Origin: Rutidosis leptorrhynchoides
Lineage: Eukaryota > Streptophyta > Magnoliopsida > Asterales > Asteraceae
Assembly (NCBI RefSeq): GCF_046630445.1
Contig: NC_092336.1
Coordinates: 298,102,001-298,166,000, forward strand
Direction of reading: 5' to 3'
Length of the DNA: 64,000 bases
In this document: piece after piece, positions 24,942-35,788 of the stretch
How positions within the stretch are numbered: the stretch's first letter is position 1
Layout: each line of letters starts with the position of its first letter
The notes under the pieces: generated by a model
Databases searched by the model: none
What the model was told of the DNA's origin: nothing
Seen by the model: only the letters and a program-made list of their open reading frames with translations
Made by a program: the position numbers and the translations under genes

Positions 24942-25020
24942 AAAAAAAAAAATACCCGAGCCCGGACTCAAACCCGAGACCTCTCGCTTAACACCAAACA
25001 CACTTAACCAATTGCTGCCT
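24942..25020 (-). ncRNA. tRNA-like pol III unit 2 (SINE-head-like)
   Basis: The minus strand has the A-box-like CAATTGGTTAAGTG (25001-25014) and the B-box-like CGGGTTTGAGTCC (24964-24976). A run of eleven T (24942-24952) follows. It has the same layout and orientation as unit 1, 130-150 bp away, so the two look like a tandem pair of tRNA-derived units. Confidence 0.5.
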
Positions 25021-27713
25021 TTCTGAATTACTTCATAGCCTAGAGTATATAATCTATTTAACCCGTTCATGATTATAATCCACCTTTATCTTCATCATCC
25101 TATTTATCATTATCATCCTAATAGTGAATCATGATCATCATCAAAACTAAACATCATCATCAATAACTTTTATTACTACCATGATCATAATCATACCCGT
25201 ACAAATCATCATCATCATAATATAATCCTAATCACTAATCTAACCATCTCCAAATTTATCATCATTTCAATCGGACTAGAGTGTTGTGGTGGGTTCGACC
25301 TAAATTAACTATCATCAAACTCACAGCCCAATAATTAAATCAAATCTACGGCCCAAAAACCTAAGTCCATTACTTATTTTGCTGTTTATAATACGATTTG
25401 CAGAAGATCTAAATCAACAATTGTAATAGCAATAATAACTAATTCATTTCGGTTATAGCCCTACCATTCCTTCCATCATCTTTCATCCTAATAATCATTA
25501 AGATTACATCGTGACATAATTATCATCAGCCCAGCATGTAGCATATTCCAACTCGTCACACTCATTTTAATCACCTAGGATCCATTTGTTTAAGTAATTG
25601 GTCAAGAAGTGGGGTTTACTTGTCCCCATGATAGATGAACTTAAAGCATCCACTCAAGATTGCACATACACTTGTTTCATTTTTTTTATTGTTAAAATGA
25701 GAACGTAATTGCTACTTTGTTTGGCCCACGTTACATCAAAACTAAAGAATCTGGATAGCGATGTTACCGTCTTCGGTTTATGTGGTAACACTTCATATTT
25801 CATTAACAATCAATAATGTAGATAGATGGCATGGTTCACGATTTAAAAAAAAAAAATATGATAGCAGCGGCCATGAAGTGTTTATATCTTGTCCCACACA
25901 TTTCTTTTAAAAAAAAATAACCGTGTGGAACCCAAGAGCACTTGTCGATCATACCAGCTTAGTATTCGTACCACATGCAATACTTTTTCATAATACTTTT
26001 GCACTATCTATTTCTTTATATAATCATGTTGTCAAGTGGGTTGTTGCCTTGATCATGTTCGAAGATAAATGAAAAGAAGAAGGAACACGCACTAGTTAAA
26101 CTTTGAAATCAATATAAAAGTAGAAGAACTCGAGTAGCTGTGGTTTATCACAAAAAGGAAGCAGAAAAGAGGAAAACAATAAAAATGAAATGGTTGAAGG
26201 TGACAGTTTATGTGGGTTTAATTGGTTTCAGGTTTGTCTATGTTTTGAAATAGGAAATAACAAAGGTGGTGGATATAGGTTGAGTGATTGATCAAGTGTA
26301 AGTATGTATATGTACCTTAATATTTCTGTTTTTTTTTTTTTTTTTACAATTGCAGTAGTGAATATATATATTGTGCATTTGAATGATTGTAATAGAACTC
26401 AAATGTACGATCGATTGTTTTATATTCATGAAGGTATCGACATGAATTATCCGAGCCAGGAAGGAACAAACAAGAAAAAATTTATAGCAGATAGTGAAGT
26501 GTAACAGATTCGTACGTTTATTTGATATTAATTTCCCAAAGTTTTGTTTGTAGTAAATTTGAGGTCCACATAAAAAATATTCTGTCAGAATAAAGGTTTG
26601 AAAAAATGTAATCGACCTTAACTGATTTTGTTTGTTAATAGAGCTAATTGGAATCAAATGGTGCCAGATGACAGACATAAAGCAAATTATAATAGAGTAT
26701 GATTGATACGTGCAATTGAATTGATCCTTTTCTGCTTAATTTTATTCTCATCAGTTTGCAGCAGGAATAAGGATTGAAAAAGAAGTGTAACAAACTGATT
26801 TTGTTTGTATTGAAGATTGATTTTGACGCGTAACAAAATTCAGACAAGGAGAATCAAAATAAATTAAAAAAATACAAAAGGGTTGCTATTGATCTGTACC
26901 TGATTCTTGTTCATTGAGATTGATTGGTATCACCTTGTAGATAAATTAAACAGAACCGATGGTGATTTCAAACAAATTTTGTAGTTATTTGTATTTAGTT
27001 TATATTTAATAAATATTAATAATAATTGTGTTAATAATACTAGTAATAATTATTTTTATAGTATTTATGATATTAATAAATAATAATAATGATATTAATT
27101 ATAAAACTGATAATAATGATTTTATTCATGATTATAATACTATTTGTATTATTTATAATAATAATGATAATGATAATTATAAAAATAATATTCATAATAC
27201 TAATTAAAATTTTACTATTAATTATAATAATAATGATATCAATAATGATAACAATGATATTAGTAATAATAATAATATGACAAATTAAATGTATCAAATT
27301 TTATATCCATATATTATGTTAAGATGATAACATTCATAATAATGATATTAATATTTATTTTAAGATTGATATCGAAAGTGATAATAATAATGTAACTGTA
27401 TTTTAACTTGAAATTACATATATATGAATATTACAATTTGTTAATTATTTAATATTTAATAATTATATATTAACATGTATTGAATATTCAATATATTACC
27501 ATATACATATAATCATCAATTATATATATTTATATATATATACACTTTTATTTACACACATTTGTTCGTGAATTGTTGGAAACAGTCAATGGTCAAATAG
27601 ATATATGAAACAGTTCAAAATTTTTGAGACTCAACCTAACAGACTTTGCTTATCGTGTATAAATCATATAAAGATTAAGTTTAAATTTGATCGAAAATTT
27701 CCGGGTCACTACA

Positions 27714-29284
27714 ACGACTTTGAGATTCGTTACCACCCAGGGAAGGCAAATGTGGTAGCCGACGCCTTGAGCAGAAAGGACAGAGAACCCATTCGTGTAA
27801 AATCTTTGAATATAATGATTCACACTAACCTTACTACTCAAATAAAGGAGGTGCAACAAGGAGTTTTAAAAGAGGGAAACTTAAAGGATGAAATGCCCAA
27901 AGGATCGGAGAAGCATCTTAAAATTCGAGAAGACGAAACCCGGTATAGGGCTGAAAGAATTTTGGTACCAAAATTTGGAGATATGAGAGAAATGGTACTT
28001 AGAGAAGCTCATAAAACCAGATACTCAATACATCCTGGAACGGGGAAGATGTACAAGTATCTCAAGAAACATTTTTGGTGGCCAGGTATGAAAGCTGATG
28101 TTGCTAAATACGTAGGGGAATGTTTGACGTGTTCTAAGGTCAAAGCGGAGCATCAGAAACCATCAGGTGTACTTCAACAACCAGAAATCCCGGAATGGAA
28201 ATGGAAAAACATTACCATGGATTTCATCACTAAATTTCCAAGGACTGCAAGTGGTTTTGATACTATTTGGGTAATAGTTGATCGTCTCACCAAATCAGCA
28301 CACTTCCTGCCAATAAGAGAAGATGACAAGATGGAGAAGTTAGCACGACTGTATTTGAAGGAAGTCGTCTCCAAACATGTAATACCAATCTCTATTATCT
28401 CTGATAGGGATGGCAAATTTATTTCAAGATTCTGGCAGACATTACAGCAAGCATTAGGAACTCGTCTAGACATGAGTACTGCCTATCATCCACAAACTGA
28501 TGGGCAGAGCGAAAGGACAATACAAATGCTTGAATACATTCTACGAGCATGTGTTATTGATTTCGGAAATAGTTAGGATCGACATCTACCGTTAGTAGAA
28601 TTTTCCTACAACAACAGCTACCATTCAAGCATTGAGATGGCGCCGTTTGAAGCACTTTATGGTAGAAAGTGCAGGTCTCTGATTTGTTGGAGTGAAGTGG
28701 GGGATAGAATGATTATGGGTCCAGAGATAATACAAGAAACTACCGAGAAGATCATCCAAATTCAACAACGGTTGAAAACCGCCCAAAGTTGACAAAAGAG
28801 CTACGCCGATATTAAAAGAAAAGATATAGAATTTGAAATTGGAGAGATGGTCATGCATAAGGTTGCACCTTGGAAAGGCGTTGTTCGATTTGGTAAATGA
28901 GGGAAATTAAATCCAAGGTATATAGGACCATTCAAGATTATTGATCGTGTCGGACCAGTAGCTTACCGACTTGAATTACCACAACAACTCGCAACTGTAC
29001 ATAACACTTTCCACGTCTCAAATTTGAAGAAATGTTTTTCTAAAGAAGATCTCACTATTCCGTTAGACGAAATCCAAATCAACGAAAAACTTCAATTCAT
29101 CGAAAAACCCGTCGAAATAATGGATCGTGAGGTTAAAAGACTTAAGCAAAACAAGATACTAATTGTTAAAGTTCGATGGAATGCTCGTAGAGGACCCGAG
29201 TTCACCTGGGAATGAGAAGATCAGATGAAGAAGAAATACCTGCACTTATTTCCAGAAGATACGTCAACACCTCCAACTGCTTAA
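27714..29284 (+). pseudogene. Element E: truncated pol (RNase H end, integrase, chromodomain-like tail)
   Basis: This plus-strand remnant is closely related to family B. It starts abruptly after the element D LTR, within the RNase H end ([18 protein letters not shown]). The integrase HHCC finger lies near 28020-28150, followed by MDFITKFP (near 28220), IISDRDGKF (near 28400) and [11 protein letters not shown] (near 28515). An in-frame stop ends the clean frame at about 28574. More stops occur near 28790, 28898 and 29214, before the tail that ends at 29282-29284. Most stops replace Trp, Arg or Gln codons seen in the sister copies, consistent with C-to-T decay. RT, protease and gag are gone. 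Confidence 0.92.
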
Positions 29285-29319
29285 AATTTCAGGACGAAAT
29301 TTATTTAACGGGTAGGTAC
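29284..29319 (+). other. Element E pol-stop palindrome and polypurine tract
   Basis: AAATTTCAGGACGAAATTT (29284-29302) is the family palindrome with one mismatch next to the loop. TTAACGGGTAGGTAC (29305-29319) directly precedes the LTR start at 29320. Confidence 0.7.
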
Positions 29320-29846
29320 TGTAGTGACCCGAACTTTTCCATGTTTATATATATTAAATGAAATTGTTATTTACATGATTAAGTGTTTCCAAAATGTTAA
29401 GCAATCAAACTTGTTAAGACTTGAATAATTGAAATAGGTTTCATATCGACAATTGACCACCCAAGTTGACCGGTGATTCAAGAACGTTAAAACTTGTAAA
29501 AACTATATGATGACATATATATGATTATATATATAGTTAACATGATATTATGATAAGTAAGTATCTCATTAGATATTTTAACAATGAGTTATATAAATAA
29601 AATTGAGTTTATTGAATTAAGAAACTCGAAACGGTATATATAACGATTATCGTTATAACAACGTCTTACTAAATACATATGAATCATATTAAGATATTGA
29701 TACACTATGTTTAATCATTATAAATGATAAGTAAACATGTCATTAAGTGTATTAACAATAAACTACATATGTAAAAACAAGACTACTAACTTAATGATTT
29801 CGAAACGAGACATATATGTAACGATTATCGTTGTAACAACATTTAA

Positions 29847-29888
<42 letters not shown>

Positions 29889-32511
29889 TACTAAGATATA
29901 TTAATATATCATAATATCATGATAATGTAATAATTTAACATCTCATTTTATATAATAAACAATGGGTTAACAACACTTAACAGGATCGTTAACCTAAAGG
30001 CTTCAAAACAACATTTACATGTAACGACTAACGATGACTTAACGACTCAGTTAAAATGTATATACATGTAGTGTTTTAATATTTATTCATACACTTTTGA
30101 AAGACTTCAAGACACTTATCAAAATACTTCTACTTAACAAAAATGCTTACAATTACATCCTCGTTCAGTTTCATCAACAAATCTACTCGTATGCACCCGT
30201 ACTCGTACTCGTACAATACATATCTTTTAAATGTATGTACTATTGGTATATACACTCCAATGATCAGCTCTTAGCAGCCCATGTGAGTCACCTAACACAT
30301 TTGGGAACCATCATTTGGCAACTAGCATGAAATATCTCATAAAATTATAAAAATATTAGTAATCATTCATGACTTATTTACATGTAAACAAAATTACACA
30401 TCCTTTATATCTAATCCATAGACCAACGACCAAAAACACCTACAAACACTTTAATTCTTCCAATTTATTCATCAAATTTATCTCTCTCAAGTTCTATCTT
30501 CAAGTTCTAAGTGTTCTTCATAAATTCTATAAGTTCTAGTTTCATAAAATTAAGAATACTTCCAAGTTTGCTAGCTTACTTCCAATCTTGTAAAGTGATC
30601 ATCCAACCTCAAGAAATCTTTCTTGTTTACAGTAAGATATCTTTCTAATACAAGGTAATACTCATATTCAAACTTTGATTCAATTTCTATAACTATAACA
30701 ATCTTATTTCGAGTGGAAATCTTACTTGAACTTGTTTTCGTGTCATGATTCTGCTTCAAGAACTTTCAAGCCATCCAAGGATCCTTTGAAGCTAGATCTA
30801 TTTTTCTCATTTCCAGTAGGTTTATCCACAAAACCTAAGGTAGTAATGATATTCATAACATCATTCGATTCATATATATAAAACTACCTTATTCGAAGGT
30901 TTAAACTTGAAATCACTAGAACATAGTTTAGTTAATTCTAAACTTGTTCGCAAACAAAAGTTAATCCTCTAACTTGATTTTTAAAATCAACTAAACACAT
31001 GTTATATATCTATATGATATGCTAACTTAATGATTTAAAACCTGGAAACACGAAAAACACCGTAAAACCGGACATACGCCGTCGTAGTAACACCGCGGGC
31101 TGTTTTGGGTTTGATAATTAAAAACTATGATAAACTTTGATTTAAAAGTTGTTCTTCTGAGAAAATGATTTTTCTTATGAACATGAAACTATATCCAAAA
31201 ATCATGGTTAAACTCAAAGTGAATGTATGTTTTTCAAAATGGTCATCAAGACGTCGTTCTTTCGACTGGAATGACTACCTCTTACAAAAACGACTTGTAA
31301 CTTATATTTCTAACTATAAACCTATACTTTTTCTATTTAGATTCATAAAATAGAGTTTAATATGAAACCATAGCAATTTGATTCACTAAAAATGGATTTA
31401 AAACGAAGAAGTTATGGGTAAAACAAGATTGGATATTTTTTGATTGTTGTAGCTACGGGAAATATTGTAACAATTCTATACAAATCATATCCTAGCTAAC
31501 TTATATTGTATTATACATGTATTCTAATATATTATGTAATCTTGGGATACCATAGACACGTATGCAAATGTTTTGACATATCATATTGTTCCATGTATAT
31601 ATATTATTTGGAACAACCATAGACACTCTATATGCAGTAATGTTGGAGTTAGCTATACAGGGTTGAGGTTGATTTCAAAAATATATATACTTTGAGTTGT
31701 GATCTAGCCTGAGACGTGTATACGCTGGGTCGTGGATTGATTCAAGATAATATATATCAATTTATTTCTGTACATTTAACTATGGACAACTAGTTGTAGG
31801 TTACTAACGAGGACAACTGACTTAATAAACTTAAAACATCAAAATGTATTAAAAGTGTTGTAAATATATTTTGAACATACTTTGATATATATGTACATAT
31901 TTGTTATAGGTTCGTGAATTGACCAGTGGCCAAGTCTTACTTCCCGACGAAGTAAAAATCTGTGAAAGTGAGTTATAGTCCCACTTTTAAAATCTAATAT
32001 TTTGGGATGAGAATACATGCAGTTTTATAAATGTTTTACGAAATAGACACAAGTAAATGAACTACATTATATGGGTGAATGATCGAAGCCGAATATGCCC
32101 CTTTTGCTTGGTAGCCTAAGAATTAGTAAATCGATCTACTAATTGACGCGAATCCTAAAGATAGATTTATTGGGCCTAACGAACCCCATCCAAAGTACCG
32201 GATGCTTTAGTACTTCGAATTCATTTTTATCATGTCTGAAGGATTTCCCGGAATGATAGGGGATATTCTTATATGCATCTTGTTAATGTTGGTTACCAGG
32301 TGTTCACCATATGAATGATTTTTATCTCTATATATGTGATGTATATTGAAATATGAAATCTTGTGGTCTATTATTATGATTTGATAATATATAGGTTAAA
32401 CCTATAACTCACCAATATTTTTGTTGACGTTTTAAGCATGTTTATTCTCAGGTGATTATTAAGAGCTTTCGCTGTTGCATACTAAAATAAGGACAAGATT
32501 TGGAGTCCATG
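29320..32511 (+). repeat. Element E 3' LTR, first part (split by B1)
   Basis: It begins TGTAGTGACCCG and runs to GGAGTCCATG, where element B1 is inserted. The remaining 3' end resumes at 45556. Inside are a TA microsatellite (29850-29887) and the CAATA-TTTT-TGTTG hairpin (32413-32426). A possible splice pair is discussed in the findings. It holds no gene; a 77-codon frame at 30097-30330 shows no sign of selection. Confidence 0.93.
29850..29887. repeat. (TA)n microsatellite
   Basis: This is a short pure AT/TA run inside the element E LTR. Confidence 0.95.
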
Positions 32512-35500
32512 TGAAATGTCCCGTTCTTATTGATTAAAAACGTTCCATATTAATTGATTTCGTTGCGAGGTTTTGACCTCTATATGAGACGTTTTTCAAA
32601 GACTGCATTCATTTTTAAAACAAACGATAACCTTTATTTCATAGATAAAGGTTTTAAAAAGCTTTACGTAGATTATCAAATAATGATAATCTAAAATATC
32701 CTGTTTACACACGACCATTACATAATACAAATACGTTACAACAAAATAAGTTTCTTGAATGCAGTTTTTACACAATATCATACAAGCATGGACTCCAAAT
32801 CTCGTCCTTATTTAAGTATGCGACAGCGGAAGCTCTTAATAATCACCTGAGAATAAACATGCTTAAAACGTCAACAAAAATGTTGGTGAGATATAGGTTT
32901 AACCTATATATATCAAATCATAATAATAGACCACAAGATTTCATATTTCAATACACATCCCATACATAGAGATAAAAATCATTCATATGGTGAACACCTG
33001 GTAACCGACATTAACAAGTTGGATATATAAGAATATCTCCATCATTCCGGGACACCCTTCGGATATGATATAAATTTCGAAGTACTAAAGTATCCGGTAC
33101 TTTGGATGGGATTTGTTAGGCCCAATAGATCTATCTTTAGGATTCGCGTCAATTAGGGTGTCTGTTCCCTAATTCTTAGATTACCAGACTTTATAAAAGG
33201 GGCATATTCGATTTCGATAATTCAACCATAGAATGTAGTTTCACGTACTTGTGTCTATTTTGTAAATCATTTATAAAACCTGCATGTATTCTCATCCCAA
33301 AAATATTAGATTTTAAAAGTGGGACTATAACTCACTTTCACAGATTTTTACTTCGTCGGGAAGTAAGACTTGGCCACTAGTTAATTCATGAACCTATAAC
33401 AATATATACATATATATCAAAGTATGTTCAAAATATATTTACAACACTTTTAATATATTTTGATGTTTTAAGTTTATTAAGTCAGCTGTCATCGTTAGTA
33501 ACCTACAACTAGTTGTCCACAGTTAGATGTATAGAAATAAATCGATAAATATTATCTTGAATCAATCCACGACCCAGTGTATACGTATCTCAGTATTGAT
33601 CACAACTCAAACTATATATATTTTGGAATCAACCTCAACCCTGCATAGCTAACTCCAACATTCACATATAGAGTGTCTATGGTTGTTCCGAAATATATAT
33701 AGATGTGTCGACATGATAGGTCGAAACATTGTATACGTGTCTATGGTATCTCAAGATTACATAATATACAATACAAGTTGATTAAGTTATGGTTGGAATA
33801 GATTTGTTACCAATTTTCACGTAGCTAAAATGAGAAAAATTATCCAATCTTGTTTTACCCATAACTTCTTCATTTTAAATCCGTTTTGAGTGAATCAAAT
33901 TGCTATGGTTTCATATTGAAATCTATTTTATGAATCTAAACAGAAAAATTATAGGTTTATAGGTGGAAAAATAAGTTACAAGTCATTTTTGTAAAGGTAG
34001 TCATTTCAGTCGAAAGAACGACGTCTAGATGACCATTTTAGAAAACATACTTCCACTTTGAGTTTAACCATAATTTTTGGATATAGTTTCATGTTCATAA
34101 TAAAAATCATTTTCTCAGAATAACAACTTTTAAATCAAAGTTTATCATAGTTTTTAATTAACTAACCCAAAACAGCCCGCGGTGTTACTACGACGGCGTA
34201 AATCCAGTTTTACGGTGTTTTTCGTGTTTCCAGGTTTTAAATCATTAAGTTAGCATATCATATAGATATAGAACATGTGTTTAGTTGATTTTAAAATTCA
34301 AGTTAGAAGGATTAACTTTTGTTTGCGAACAAGTTTAGAATTAACTAAACTATGTTCTAGTGATTACAAGTTTAAACCTTCGAATAAGATAGCTTTATAT
34401 GTATGAATCGAATGATGCTATGAACATCATTACTACCTTAAGTTCCTTGGATAAACCTACTGGAAAATAGAAAAATGGATCTAGCTTCAACGGATCCTTG
34501 GATGGCTCGAAGTTCTTGAAGCAGAATCATGACACGAAAACAAGTTCAAGTAAGATCATCACTTGAAATAAGATTGTTATAGTTATAGAAATTGAACCAA
34601 AGTTTGAATATGATTATTACCTTGTATTAGAATGATAACCTACTGTAATAAACAAAGATTTCTTGAGGTTTGATGATCACCTTACAAGATTGGAAGTGAG
34701 CTAGCAAACTTGAAAGTATTCTTGATTTTATGTAACTAGAACTTGTAAAATATATGAAGAACACTTAGAACTTGAAGATAGAACTTGAGAGAGATCAATT
34801 AGATGAAGAAAATTGAAGAATAAAAGTGTTTGTAGGTGTTTTTGGTCGTTGGTGTATGGATTAGATATAAAGGATATGTAATTTTGTTTTCATGTAAATA
34901 AGTCATGAATGATTACTCATATTTTTGTAATTTTATGAGATATTTCATGCTAGTTGCCAAATGATGGTTCCCACATGTGTTAGGTGACTCACATGAGCTG
35001 CTAAGAGCTGATCATTGGAGTGTATATACCAATAGTACATACATCTAAAAGCTGTGTATTGTACGAGTACGAATACGGGTGCATACGAGTAGAATTGTTG
35101 ATGAAACTGAACGAGGATGTAATTGTAAGCATTTTTGTTAAGTAGAAGTATTTTGATAAGTGTATTGAAGTCTTTCAAAAGTGTATAAATACATATTAAA
35201 ACACTACATGTGTATACATTTTAACTGAGTCGTTAAGTCATCGTTAGTCGTTACATGTAAGTGTTGTTTTGAAACCTTTAGGTTAACGATCTTGTTAAAT
35301 GTTGTTAACCCAATGTTTATAATATCAAATGAGATTTTAAATTATTATATTATCATGATATTATCATGTATGAATATCTCTTAATATGATATACATACAT
35401 TAAATGTCTTTACAACGATAATCGTTACATATATGTCTCGTTTAAAAATCATTAAGTTAGTAGTCTTGTTTTTACATATGTAGTTCATTGTTAATATACT

Positions 35501-35752
35501 TAATGATATGTTTACTTATCATAGTATCATGTTAACTATATATATATCCATATATATGTCATCATATAGTTTTTACAAGTTTTAACGTTCGTGAATCACC
35601 GGTCAACTTGGGTGGTCAATTGTCTATATGAAACATATTTCAATTAATCAAGACTTAACAAGTTTGATTGCTTCACATGTTGGAAACATTTAATCATGTA
35701 AATATCAATCTCAATTAATATATATAAACATGGAAAAGTTCGGGTCACTACA
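32512..35752 (-). repeat. B1 3' LTR
   Basis: TGAAATGTCCCG to GGGTCACTACA on the + strand, 3241 bp. The CAACA-AAAA-TGTTG hairpin is at 32872-32885. A TATA-like TTTATATC on the minus strand lies near 34864-34872 and precedes a pyrimidine-rich stretch, so U3 is about 0.9 kb and R-U5 about 2.3 kb. No credible gene is present. Confidence 0.95.
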
Positions 35753-35788
35753 GTACCTACCCGTTAAATAAACTTCGTCCCGAAATTT
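35753..35788 (-). other. B1 polypurine tract and pol-stop palindrome
   Basis: Minus-strand TTAACGGGTAGGTAC (35753-35767) abuts the LTR. The palindrome at 35770-35788 has one T-to-G change that keeps pairing as G-U in RNA. Confidence 0.7.

Larger units (their letters stand above)
9490..27713 (-). mobile_element. Element D: pol-less LTR retrotransposon, host of element A
   Basis: This is a minus-strand LTR element. Its 5' LTR is 23352-27713 (4362 bp) and its truncated 3' LTR is 9490-10323. The latter is the same length (834 bp) as its match at 26880-27713, with scattered substitutions. The primer site is 23338-23349 and the polypurine side is 10324-10359. The internal region is only about 3.2 kb (10324-10626 plus 20395-23337). 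It lacks recognisable RT, RNase H and integrase, and was split by element A. The left LTR is cut at 9490, so no target duplication can be shown. It resembles a large non-autonomous derivative. Confidence 0.75.
23352..27713 (-). repeat. Element D 5' LTR (4.36 kb)
   Basis: It begins TGTCATACCCCG and ends GGGTCACTACA on the + strand. It contains a 31-bp x4 tandem array, a 92-bp duplication, an AAT microsatellite, two tRNA-like units and the CAACC-AAAA-GGTTG hairpin at 23520-23533. I see no protein gene; short frames near 26300-26850 and 27073-27297 are low complexity. Confidence 0.85.

Noticed and set aside
24792..25020. Functional tRNA genes
   Set aside because: Boxes are present, but I cannot fold either unit into a full cloverleaf with acceptor and anticodon stems; kept only as tRNA-like units.
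34945..35178. A 77-codon frame conserved in all five family-B/E LTR copies (also 30097, 44743, 48905, 58756), reminiscent of accessory genes in retroviral U3
   Set aside because: Comparing the E and B versions by eye gives about seven replacement and one silent change, so there is no sign of protein-level selection. The copies are simply too young to have lost the frame.
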